Shown: in pieces, positions 18,188-27,143 of the stretch
Numbering within the stretch: position 1 is the stretch's first letter
How the letters are laid out: each line of letters begins with the position of its first letter
Assembly: GCF_001586785.1 (NCBI RefSeq)
Contig: NZ_LUFH02000010.1
Span: 1 to 64,000 of the forward strand
Origin: Sphaerospermopsis aphanizomenoides BCCUSP55
Lineage (GTDB): Bacteria > Cyanobacteriota > Cyanobacteriia > Cyanobacteriales > Nostocaceae
Length of the DNA: 64,000 nucleotides
Direction of reading: 5' to 3'
The notes under the pieces: generated by a model
Database searches by the model: none
What the model saw: the letters and a program-made list of their open reading frames with translations, nothing else
What the model was told of the DNA's origin: nothing
Position numbers and translations under genes: made by a program

Positions 18188-20005
18188 ATGAGGCTAAAAT
18201 TGAGCGTTACCCGCCCTGTTGATCAATGGTTGAATAACATAGAACAGCGTCCAGCCCTTGCTGTCACCATCGCCATTGTCTGGTTGCTGTTGATTAACTT
18301 TATAGCTTTTGGCTGGAATTTGGGCAATATTGGCTTAATTGACGAAACTGAGCCTCTGTTTGCGGAAGCTTCCCGGCAAATGCTAGTTACAGGTGACTGG
18401 ATCACACCCTTCTTTAATGGTGTAACTCGGTTTGACAAGCCAGCGTTAATTTACTGGTGTCAAGCGATCGCCTACTCTATTATGGGTGTGAATGAATGGG
18501 CAGCACGCATACCCTCAGCCTTAGCAGCAACGGGTGTAACCGCTTTGGCATTCTACGCTGTGCAGTGGCATTTTGCTAAAAAAGATGAATTAGAGCAAAC
18601 TGCAAATCCTACCCGTCGTTACTTAACAGCGGCCGTTGCATCGGCTTTAATGGCACTCAATCCCGAAATGATTGTGTGGGGGAGAGTCGGTGTTTCGGAT
18701 ATGTTACTCACCGGTTGTATAGCCTCAGCTTTGCTGTGCTTCTTTTTGGGATACGCTCAAAATTCTGCCCCTTCTCGCTTCCCTAATCAATGGTATTTGG
18801 CTTGTTATGTGTTGATGGCCGGAGCAATTTTAACCAAAGGGCCAGTGGGAATTGTTTTACCAGGATTAATAATGATTGCCTTTGCCCTATATGTGGGTAA
18901 ATTCTGGCAACTATGGCGAGAAATGCGCCCAATTTTAGGACTGGGAATAGTCTTTGTCATATCTGCTCCCTGGTACATCTTGGTGACTTGGCGCAACGGC
19001 TGGAATTTTATTAATGCCTTTTTTGGTTATCACAATATAGAACGGTTTACAGAGGTAGTTAACGGTCACTCAGCCCCTTGGTATTTTTATTTTTTAGTAG
19101 TGTTATTTGGTTTTGCACCATATTCTGTTTATATACCTGGAGCGATCGCTAGATTGAAATTTTGGCAGCGATCGCAAATAATCAACCAGGAACGTTCTCA
19201 ACAACTGGGTTTATTTGCCTGTTTCTGGTTTTTGGGTGTATTTAGTTTTTTCACCATCGCTGTCACCAAACTTCCCAGTTATGTTTTACCTTTAATGCCA
19301 GCAGCAGCTATTCTCGTCGCATTATGGTGGAGTGACCTATTCCCAAACACACATACTCATAAATCTTTCAGCATCAGTGGCTGGGTAAATGTTGCTTTTT
19401 TATCAGCACTAGCTGTAGCTTTGTTTAACATTTCCCACATCATCGGTACTGACCCTGCTGCACCTGAACTATACGAACAAATTCAAAATTTAGGCATTGC
19501 CAATATCGGCGGTATAATTTGGCTGACTGCTGCTGTAATTATCGCTGTTTTAATACTCACATATCGCTGGCGTGCCATTATTACTATTAACCTGATATGT
19601 TTCGTAGCATTTTTATCACTGGTTTTAATGCCAGCATTATTTTTGATGGATGCAGAGCGTCAAGCACCTTTAAGACAATTATCTGCGATCGCAGTTCAAG
19701 AACAACAACCCAATGAAGAACTAGTCATGGTTGGCTTCAAAAAACCCACCGTCACTTTCTACACTCAAAAAACTGTCACTTATCTCAGGTTTTCCCAAGA
19801 AGCTTTAGACCATATTCGCACTCAAGCATCAGCAAAAGTTCAACCACCATCACTACTACTTCTTGCTGAACAGAAAAAATTCGTGGAAATGGACTTACCA
19901 CCAGACCATTACAAAGCGATCGCCACCAAAGGAGCTTATAATCTCATTCGCGTTCCCTTCCAAAGAATTAACCAAAACAAAAAAGAAAAAACAGACAATT
20001 CGTAA
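18188..20005 (+). CDS. ArnT/PMT-like glycosyltransferase, GT39-type
   Basis: A polytopic membrane glycosyltransferase of about 605 residues. After the first helix comes a periplasmic loop with GLIDETEPLFAEASRQML, which contains the catalytic Asp-Glu pair of GT39/ArnT-like enzymes that use a polyprenyl-phosphate sugar donor. About a dozen membrane helices follow, then a soluble C-terminal domain. These enzymes modify lipid A, proteins or other envelope glycans; the acceptor here is unknown. I chose the ATG at 18188; a GTG at 18140 would add 16 residues. Neither has a strong ribosome binding site. Confidence 0.87.
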   Translation: MRLKLSVTRPVDQWLNNIEQRPALAVTIAIVWLLLINFIAFGWNLGNIGLIDETEPLFAEASRQMLVTGDWITPFFNGVTRFDKPALIYWCQAIAYSIMGVNEWAARIPSALAATGVTALAFYAVQWHFAKKDELEQTANPTRRYLTAAVASALMALNPEMIVWGRVGVSDMLLTGCIASALLCFFLGYAQNSAPSRFPNQWYLACYVLMAGAILTKGPVGIVLPGLIMIAFALYVGKFWQLWREMRPILGLGIVFVISAPWYILVTWRNGWNFINAFFGYHNIERFTEVVNGHSAPWYFYFLVVLFGFAPYSVYIPGAIARLKFWQRSQIINQERSQQLGLFACFWFLGVFSFFTIAVTKLPSYVLPLMPAAAILVALWWSDLFPNTHTHKSFSISGWVNVAFLSALAVALFNISHIIGTDPAAPELYEQIQNLGIANIGGIIWLTAAVIIAVLILTYRWRAIITINLICFVAFLSLVLMPALFLMDAERQAPLRQLSAIAVQEQQPNEELVMVGFKKPTVTFYTQKTVTYLRFSQEALDHIRTQASAKVQPPSLLLLAEQKKFVEMDLPPDHYKAIATKGAYNLIRVPFQRINQNKKEKTDNS

Positions 20006-20293
20006 TACGTAAACAAGGGAATAGGGAATAGGGAATAGGGAATAGGGAATAGGGAATAGGGAATAGGGAATAGGGAATAGGGAATAGGGAATAGGGAATA
20101 GGGAATAGGGAATAGGGAATAGGGAATAGGGAATAGGGAATAGGAGTATGGCTTACGCCACGCTTCGCTATCAGGAGTATGGCTTACGCCACGCTTCGCT
20201 ATCAGGAGTTCAGTATTTCAGTAGTTCAGTATTTCAGTAGTTCAGTAGGAAGAATTTATTTTTCTCCCCCTGCCTCCCCTGCTTTCTTCACTG
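20006..20293. repeat. STRR array (GGGAATA)n plus other repeat copies
   Basis: About 18 tandem GGGAATA copies (20017-20144), then two tandem copies of aggagtatggcttacgccac+gcttcgctatc (20144-20205), then agttcagtatttcagt repeats (20208-20245), then ccccctgcctcccctgc and cactgtcacctg. No gene. The last repeat supplies the stop codon of the kinase gene on the minus strand. Confidence 0.95.
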
Positions 20294-23200
20294 TCACCTG
20301 TCGCCTCTTTTACCCTTGACCAAAGCCTCATTAATCTGCTTTAATAAATCTGCCATTGAGATAGAACGAGGTAATATTTGGGTAGCGATACCATCAGTAA
20401 GTTCTGTTAAACTATCAACTACATGATTTGGCAATGAACGATATCCCTTCTGTTTAGGTTGTCCAATTTCTGTAGTTTTCACCTGATTTAATCTTTGGTC
20501 AATTACCAAAATTGGCGGCAAATTAAATGGTAAATCTGACAAAGCTTTTAATGCTTTTTGTACTTCTTTATGAAGTGCAGATTCACCCAAACAGATGAGG
20601 ATTAAATCAACACTTTGATGGCGGATTTGTTGTAGTACCTCTGCCCAACAATTCCCCATTGCTGCTTTCAACCCAGCAGTTTGTAAATACTGAATTAAAG
20701 CTTGAAACCATTCTGATCCCCGTTCAGTGTTGGCAGCAGATTTTTTTTCTAGTGAATCACTCGTCACCTGTTTACGTTTTACCTGTGGTAAATCACCCAA
20801 CATGGTAACATCAACTACTAAAATATTAGGAGGGCAACCAATACCAGAAGCAATTTGCAAAACTGATAATAAAGGATCTGGTTTTCCTGTAGCATTGACG
20901 TTTTCCTTGCCCAATGGATTTAAATAAGGAAAAACAGATAATTCTGGTATTTGAGAAGCACTCAAAGTAGTAGCAACATCACAAGTCACCAACGGTATAG
21001 CTGCCAAACGTGGATGTTTGGTCAATTGTTGTAGATAATCTTGGGCTGTAGCACTTTCCACATCGAGCAAAATCACATCGAATTGCCATACCCGTGCCAA
21101 AAGTTCTGCCTGATCTAAATCATCTACTTCAATTACTCGATGTTCTCGCAAAGAAGGTTGGGGATTAACAGAAGCTAATTCTGGATTCACTAACCTCAGA
21201 ATCCGCAACGGAGTTTTTATTGGTGCGCTGTTGGTATTTTCTACATTTATTTTTTCAGTTTCTGATGCTGCACTCAATCTTTCTAAAATCGGTGTTAAAA
21301 CCTGATGTTCTATTGGTAAACTCAAGAAACTATCAGCGCGGTGAGCATAAGCTTGTTCTTTTTCTGCTCCCGTCGCTGTGACAATCACAGGAATATGGCG
21401 AGTTGCACTATCAGATTTTAATAAAGTCAGCACATCCCAACCCGAAAGTAAAGGTAGTAAAGGATTCAAAAATATAGTTTTTGGCTGTAAACGACGGGCT
21501 TTTTCTAATGCTTCTGTTCCCGATCTGGCAATTACTACCCGATAGCCTAAACTTTTCAGATGTTGGGTTAGATCTTCAATATATCGGGCTACTGCTTCAA
21601 CTATCAACACTAAACGTTGGGAAGAAACGGGTTGATGTGTTTCTGAATTTCCTCCCTCTGATTCCCCAAAGCTGGTTTTAGGAGGAGAAGGTGGTAATAG
21701 TAATGTAAACTGGCTACCTTTACCTTCCTGAGATAAAAAGCTCACATCTCCTCCATGTAGACGCGCCAAAGCCCTGGTTAATACTAGTCCTAAACCAGTT
21801 CCTTCAAACTGTCGAGTCAGGGGATTTTCTAATTGTTGAAATTTTTGAAAGATTAAATGTTGTTGATGTTCAGGAATACCAATACCTGTATCCCAGACAG
21901 TAAAAGCAATCCAACCTTCCCAGCGATTCACCCGTAGCCCAATTTCTCCAGAGGTTTCGGTGAATTTAAAGGCATTAGAAAGTAAATGTACCAGCATTTG
22001 CCGCAACCGCAATTCATCTGCCACCATTTGTTCTAAACCTGGTTCAATAGTCAAGCTGAATTGATGATCTGGTGAATGCTGACTTTCAGATGGAGAGGAA
22101 TGGATGAATTTGCTGGGTTGATTGTGGAGTGTTTTAACTTCTGATAAAGCGCGATCGCATACCTCTCGAATTTGCACCGGAGAAGGTGTCAGTTCCATCT
22201 GTCCAGTTTCCATCCGCGTCAAATCCAAAATGTCATTGATCACACTCATCAAATGGCGGCCACTTTGATGAATTAAACTTGCATAACGGGCTTGTCGCTC
22301 GTTTAATTCTCCTAATTGTTGATCTACTAATAACCGTGACAGACCCAAAACTGCTGTTAATGGTGTTTTCAGTTCATGACTAATACAAGCTAAAAACTCA
22401 TCTTTTAACCGATTTAGTTGAATTAAATCGGCATTTTTGGCTGCCAATTCTTTAAAAAGTTGTTGCTGTTCGGTAACATCAGTGGCTAAAACTAACCATA
22501 AATCCTCAGTTAATTGTTCTGGGTTCTCCGTTGTGAGTGTAACTTCTGAATCACCACTTAAAACTTTTAACTCATGACTATCTAAAGGAATTTTCGCAAA
22601 CTGCCAAATTCGTTCTTGACCATTTTGTACTTCTACAATACAAGTACAAGTACCCTGTTGAGCATCTAAATAGCAATGACTACCAGATGTAGTATTTGCA
22701 GGTACTTTTGGCTGATCAATGATTGGTAAAACTGATGGTGAATGAGGTGCTTCATTTCTTTTAGGTAGGTGATAACCATCAGCAGGCCATTTCCTGGACG
22801 TGGTTGGTGCTGCGGTTTCACTATCTCTGGAATAGGGATGAACCTTAACAGCTTCTTGATTGATGTATTCTGGATCTTGAGGGCGGACAGGAGACAGGAT
22901 AGTTTCTACTTGTTGTCTGATTGCTTCTGGATCTTTCAGGACTCCCAATTGTTGCCACCAAGCTGGATTTTGCGTTAAAACCTCACCATTACTGGTTTGT
23001 AACATCAAAGGCCAGGGCAGTCTTTCCAACAATTTTACCAAAGGTTTATGTTTGAATGGTGGATGTTGATTTTGTTGGTACAAGCGAGTTTTTACCCCAG
23101 CATAATTTTCTGTCACCATAGCTGGAAAGGCTGAAGACCCTATCGTGGCTTTATTCCTAGCCAAAAAACTCAGTAGGCGTAAATTGTCCACCAGCCCCAA

Positions 23201-23650
23201 AAATTTACCTGCTGAGTCAATTAACGCCCAATCTAAAATTCCATTTTTTTGGCTTTGTTGGTAACGCAAAAATAAGCTAAATTTATCCAGATTCTCAGAA
23301 ACTGATATCGACTGAATTGGTGAAATCAGACTGGGACTCAAATTTGAGATTGACTGCTGTAGGTTTAAAAACGTTTCTCCACTAGCTGCTGCTAATAATT
23401 TGGGGATTAAATGGGCAGAGTACAACAATCCGATGGGAAATTGTTTTTGATTTACCACTACCAAGCGATCGCACTGCTCTTTCTCCAAAATTTCCAATAC
23501 TACACCCAGAGTGCTAGTCTCTGGGCAACTGGGTACGGTTGCTAGAAAGTCATAAAGCGGGTAATGTAGCATTAACATAAGGCTTAAGGGGTCATTCTTC
23601 CTCTGCTCGCCTCTGGCATCAATTTCTGCCAAAGTGCTGAGGGTTTTCAT
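20294..23650 (-). CDS. Hybrid sensor histidine kinase with CBS region and degenerate receivers
   Basis: An 1118-residue soluble multi-domain kinase. The N-terminus resembles a CBS pair (EILEKEQCDRLVVVNQKQFPIG about residues 55-76; a second stretch ends near 165). A PAS-like region with a long Pro/Ser-rich insert follows, then HisKA with His425 in CISHELKTPLTAVLG and HATPase with DTGIGIPEHQQ and GTGLGLVLTRALA. Three receiver-like domains follow: the first has Asn where the phospho-acceptor Asp is expected (TIFLNPLLPLLSG), the second keeps Asp (VILLDVESAT), and the third is degenerate (LILICLGES). ATG at 23650 is preferred to a TTG at 23671. The C-terminal GDR and stop codon are formed by a ggtgacag repeat. 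It lies divergent from kaiABC. Confidence 0.88.
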   Translation of the reverse strand: MKTLSTLAEIDARGEQRKNDPLSLMLMLHYPLYDFLATVPSCPETSTLGVVLEILEKEQCDRLVVVNQKQFPIGLLYSAHLIPKLLAAASGETFLNLQQSISNLSPSLISPIQSISVSENLDKFSLFLRYQQSQKNGILDWALIDSAGKFLGLVDNLRLLSFLARNKATIGSSAFPAMVTENYAGVKTRLYQQNQHPPFKHKPLVKLLERLPWPLMLQTSNGEVLTQNPAWWQQLGVLKDPEAIRQQVETILSPVRPQDPEYINQEAVKVHPYSRDSETAAPTTSRKWPADGYHLPKRNEAPHSPSVLPIIDQPKVPANTTSGSHCYLDAQQGTCTCIVEVQNGQERIWQFAKIPLDSHELKVLSGDSEVTLTTENPEQLTEDLWLVLATDVTEQQQLFKELAAKNADLIQLNRLKDEFLACISHELKTPLTAVLGLSRLLVDQQLGELNERQARYASLIHQSGRHLMSVINDILDLTRMETGQMELTPSPVQIREVCDRALSEVKTLHNQPSKFIHSSPSESQHSPDHQFSLTIEPGLEQMVADELRLRQMLVHLLSNAFKFTETSGEIGLRVNRWEGWIAFTVWDTGIGIPEHQQHLIFQKFQQLENPLTRQFEGTGLGLVLTRALARLHGGDVSFLSQEGKGSQFTLLLPPSPPKTSFGESEGGNSETHQPVSSQRLVLIVEAVARYIEDLTQHLKSLGYRVVIARSGTEALEKARRLQPKTIFLNPLLPLLSGWDVLTLLKSDSATRHIPVIVTATGAEKEQAYAHRADSFLSLPIEHQVLTPILERLSAASETEKINVENTNSAPIKTPLRILRLVNPELASVNPQPSLREHRVIEVDDLDQAELLARVWQFDVILLDVESATAQDYLQQLTKHPRLAAIPLVTCDVATTLSASQIPELSVFPYLNPLGKENVNATGKPDPLLSVLQIASGIGCPPNILVVDVTMLGDLPQVKRKQVTSDSLEKKSAANTERGSEWFQALIQYLQTAGLKAAMGNCWAEVLQQIRHQSVDLILICLGESALHKEVQKALKALSDLPFNLPPILVIDQRLNQVKTTEIGQPKQKGYRSLPNHVVDSLTELTDGIATQILPRSISMADLLKQINEALVKGKRGDR

Positions 23651-24238
23651 GCCTGAAGAAATATCCTCCAAGAAAATTTATATAAGCGTTCTTGGTGACA
23701 GTTTCAATGTGATGGAAGCCATTGAATCAATTCTCGTCAAAAATCGTTTACATTTAACGATTTCCAGAGCAGCTATGCTTCCCTGTGCTACTCTTAGCAA
23801 CGATGTACTGTCTGCACCAGGATCTTACTGGTATGGAAACTCCTGATCTATAGTTACAGCTAAAACAATTATCGCTCCAAAGATTCGCTTTAGAACCTTG
23901 AGGAATTATAATGATTTAGAACGAGACATTACTTTAACTTCGTTTATGTATCTTATCAAGGAGTGAAAAGCATAAATCTGTACTCAGATAGATATACAGA
24001 CCTACACCATATCAATTGATTACTACATCCGTTTTATTGAAATTTTTAACAAGTGGATATTAAGTCATAATACTCACTTGCAAAAACAGGTAATATAGTC
24101 ATAATTCCTCAAGAGTTGGTTGACATAAGGCGTTTTCACCAAATAAATAATTTTATGTAAAAGGTTTTACCGCCCTCAGCACCAACCAGCACTAACAACT
24201 TACTTGAGGCGATAATTTAAATAATATATAAAAAATAG
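23651..24238. other. 588-bp spacer upstream of kaiA, with a possible MITE
   Basis: No convincing gene on either strand. Perfect 13-bp inverted repeats CTTGAGGAATTAT (23897-23909) and ATAATTCCTCAAG (24101-24113) bound 217 bp and could be the ends of a non-autonomous element; a third ACTTGAGG lies at about 24201. The rest is AT-rich. Promoters for the divergent kinase and kaiA should be here, but I cannot place them confidently. Confidence 0.5.
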
Positions 24239-24832
24239 ATGATACTACCTATATTATTGATTTGGCTACCAGATGTTAAAAAATCTTTATACAGCATTAC
24301 TCCTGGCAATCAGCAACAACGTTTAATTGGCAAGTTGGGGAATGTCATAAATGACATAGTTGTCCGAATGTGGGGTTTACCGCTGACTGCGACTATTGCT
24401 GTGAAAAGCGACTATTTACCCAATGGTAGACAGTTAAACACCAATTCAACAAATGATAATGAGCAATATAGTTACGTCCTAGCCTGTAATCAACAAAAAA
24501 ATCAACAATGGTTTCAGAAGATGAGTCCAGCCGATAAGCAGGAATTATTAGAACAACTGAAATCAGATTACCGCCAAATTCTTATAAATTATTTTCTTCC
24601 AGACAAAACACTGAAAACAACTATTGATAAATTTATCAACGCCTTATTTTATGCTAATATTCCTGTGCCACAAATTATAGAAATCCACATGGAACTGATC
24701 GAGGAATTTTCCAAACAACTAAAATTAGAAGGAAGGAGCGATGAAACATTACTAGATTACAGATTGACATTGATAGATATTCTGGCACATTTGTGTGAAG
24801 TCTATAGAATTTCCAATTCTAAAATAAATTGA
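24239..24832 (+). CDS. kaiA: Circadian clock protein KaiA (N-terminally reduced)
   Basis: KaiA stimulates KaiC autophosphorylation by binding the KaiC A-loop. The C-terminal KaiC-binding domain is complete (LKSDYRQILINYF through MELIEEFSKQLKLEGR to DYRLTLIDILAHLCEVYR, about residues 107-191). Upstream, YSYVLACNQQKNQQWFQKM looks like the linker of full-length KaiA (compare GVYYKRDPDRFLRNLP of Synechococcus elongatus), but the first 75 residues show no clear pseudo-receiver. Length is 197 versus about 284 in unicellular and about 100 in Anabaena 7120. An internal ATG at 24521 (MSPADKQ) would give the 103-residue short form. First gene of kaiABC. Confidence 0.92.
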   Translation: MILPILLIWLPDVKKSLYSITPGNQQQRLIGKLGNVINDIVVRMWGLPLTATIAVKSDYLPNGRQLNTNSTNDNEQYSYVLACNQQKNQQWFQKMSPADKQELLEQLKSDYRQILINYFLPDKTLKTTIDKFINALFYANIPVPQIIEIHMELIEEFSKQLKLEGRSDETLLDYRLTLIDILAHLCEVYRISNSKIN

Positions 24833-24983
24833 ATTGGTTGACTTTTTATGATGTCAATTGAGACAGATACAGCAGCAACTAGTAGTCAACAGTCAGCACT
24901 TTGCTATAACTAGATTTTGTACCTCATGTACTTAACATACACTGTATTTGGTATTTCTATACTCAGTCCTATCGTGGAAATTT

Positions 24984-25295
24984 ATGAATAAAGTTGGAAA
25001 AACTTATGTTCTTAAGCTGTATGTAGCAGGTAACACACCTAACTCCGTGCGAGCATTAAGCACACTTAAAAACATATTAGAACAGGAGTTTCAAGGAGTA
25101 TATGCTCTAAAAGTAATCGACGTTCTCAAAAACCCACAATTAGCGGAAGAAGACAAAATATTAGCCACCCCGACATTATCGAAAATTTTGCCACCTCCAG
25201 TTCGCAAAATCATCGGTGATCTTTCAGATAGAGAAAGAGTTTTGATAGGATTAGACTTACTTTATGAAGAATTGAGTGAAGAAGACTGGGAATAA
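24984..25295 (+). CDS. kaiB: Circadian clock protein KaiB
   Basis: KaiB is the fold-switching protein that binds the KaiC CI ring and sequesters KaiA during dephosphorylation. The 103-residue thioredoxin-like sequence is typical: [18 protein letters not shown] at the start, [20 protein letters not shown] in the middle, and the acidic tail [12 protein letters not shown] start at MNKVGKTY (24984), matching family length; the ORF is open further upstream. It lies 151 bp after kaiA and 185 bp before kaiC. Confidence 0.97.
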   Translation: MNKVGKTYVLKLYVAGNTPNSVRALSTLKNILEQEFQGVYALKVIDVLKNPQLAEEDKILATPTLSKILPPPVRKIIGDLSDRERVLIGLDLLYEELSEEDWE

Positions 25296-25480
25296 TCATA
25301 CCATTTTGGATTTTGGATTTTAGATTTTGGATTGTGAAATTCTTGATATACTCAGCTTTTCATCTTTCCATCTGTCTCATGCATTTTTCAAATAGGTATA
25401 AAATACTGATTCATAAAATTCATAAAAACTGAGATTTAGCAATTTAAAAAACCGGGTTAAATACCTTTATCTAATTAGCA

Positions 25481-27040
25481 ATGAGTGACCAAGAGCAACA
25501 AGCAAAACAAAAACCACCAATTGGGGGTGTAGAAAAAATCCGCACAATGATCGAGGGCTTTGACGATATTAGTCATGGCGGTTTACCAGTTGGGAGAACA
25601 ACCTTAGTCAGTGGAACTTCTGGTACAGGAAAAACCTTATTATCTTTGCAATTTTTGTATAATGGCATCACTTACTTTGATGAACCAGGAGTATTTGTTA
25701 CCTTTGAGGAATCACCAAGCGACATTATTAAAAATGCCCATATTTTTGGGTGGAATTTGCAAAAGCTGATTGAAGAAGGGAAACTATTTATTCTCGATGC
25801 TTCTCCCGACCCTGAAGGTCAAGATATCGTCGGTAATTTTGATCTATCAGCCTTAATTGAACGATTACAATACGCTATTCGCAAATACAAAGCCCATCGG
25901 GTTTCCATTGACTCCATCACAGCAGTATTCCAACAATATGAAGCCGTAGGAGTAGTACGGAGAGAAATTTTTCGCCTCGTAGCACGTCTCAAACAACTAT
26001 ATGTCACCACTATCATTACCACAGAACGTGGTGAAGAATATGGGCCTGTAGCTTCTTTTGGAGTAGAAGAATTTGTTTCCGATAATGTAGTCATTGTCCG
26101 CAACGTTTTAGAAGGAGAACGCCGACGAAGAACAATAGAAATTCTCAAATTACGTGGTACAACTCACATGAAAGGTGAATATCCATTCACTATTACTAAT
26201 GCAGGAGTCAACATTTTCCCATTAGGAGCGATGCGTTTAACCCAAAGGTCTTCAAATGTGCGCGTCTCTTCTGGGGTCAGTACCTTGGATGAAATGTGTG
26301 GTGGTGGTTTCTTTAAAGATTCGATTATTTTGGCCACAGGTGCTACAGGTACAGGTAAAACTCTGTTAGTCAGCAAATTTATTCAAGATGGCTGTGTTAG
26401 CGGTGAGAGAGCAATTTTATTTGCTTATGAAGAATCCCGCGCCCAACTGTCTAGAAATGCCTATTCTTGGGGAATTGATTTTGAAGAATTAGAACACCAA
26501 GGTTTATTAAAAATAATTTGTACCTATCCCGAATCAACAGGTTTAGAAGACCATTTGCAAATTATTAAATCAGAAATTGCTGATTTTAAACCAGCCAGAA
26601 TTGCCATTGACTCCCTTTCAGCATTGGCTAGAGGTGTGAGCAATAATGCTTTTCGCCAGTTTGTGATTGGTGTAACAGGCTATGCTAAACAAGAAGAAAT
26701 CACAGGCTTCTTTACCAATACAAGTGACCAGTTTATGGGGTCACATTCCATTACGGATTCTCATATTTCCACGATTACTGATACAATTCTCATGTTACAA
26801 TACGTAGAAATTCATGGAGAAATGTCGCGGGCAATTAACGTATTCAAAATGAGAGGTTCGTGGCACGATAAGGGAATTAGGGAGTACAATATTACGGCTG
26901 ACGGACCTAATATTAAAGATTCATTCCGTAATTACGAGCGAATTGTCAGCGGTGCGCCCACCCGCGTTATCATGGACGAAAAGGCGGAACTTTCTCGCAT
27001 TGTCAAACGTTTTGAAGACAAACAGAGTTCTGATTCTTAA
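25481..27040 (+). CDS. kaiC: Circadian clock ATPase/kinase KaiC
   Basis: Core oscillator of the cyanobacterial clock, a hexameric double-RecA protein with autokinase, autophosphatase and slow ATPase activity. At 519 residues it is full length. CI has Walker A GTSGTGKT (45-52) and catalytic FEESP; CII has GATGTGKT. The phosphorylation sites are intact: Ser430-Thr431 in SHISTITDT and Thr425 just before, equal to S431/T432/T426 of S. elongatus with numbering shifted by one. The C-terminal A-loop/tail is present (SGAPTRVIMDEKAELSRIVK). Cotranscription with kaiB is likely from orientation and spacing. Confidence 0.98.
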   Translation: MSDQEQQAKQKPPIGGVEKIRTMIEGFDDISHGGLPVGRTTLVSGTSGTGKTLLSLQFLYNGITYFDEPGVFVTFEESPSDIIKNAHIFGWNLQKLIEEGKLFILDASPDPEGQDIVGNFDLSALIERLQYAIRKYKAHRVSIDSITAVFQQYEAVGVVRREIFRLVARLKQLYVTTIITTERGEEYGPVASFGVEEFVSDNVVIVRNVLEGERRRRTIEILKLRGTTHMKGEYPFTITNAGVNIFPLGAMRLTQRSSNVRVSSGVSTLDEMCGGGFFKDSIILATGATGTGKTLLVSKFIQDGCVSGERAILFAYEESRAQLSRNAYSWGIDFEELEHQGLLKIICTYPESTGLEDHLQIIKSEIADFKPARIAIDSLSALARGVSNNAFRQFVIGVTGYAKQEEITGFFTNTSDQFMGSHSITDSHISTITDTILMLQYVEIHGEMSRAINVFKMRGSWHDKGIREYNITADGPNIKDSFRNYERIVSGAPTRVIMDEKAELSRIVKRFEDKQSSDS

Positions 27041-27143
27041 ATTCGGTAACGTGCTATATTTTTTGCTTAATTTATGATCGTGTTATATTCTGTGTGAAGA
27101 CAAGTTTTCTGCCGCTAGATAGATTTTCGTGTGAGGGGACGCG

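Noticed and set aside
23634-23846. 70-residue ORF upstream of kaiA
   Set aside because: It overlaps the kinase start region and has no recognisable protein features; it does not resemble a KaiA N-terminus.
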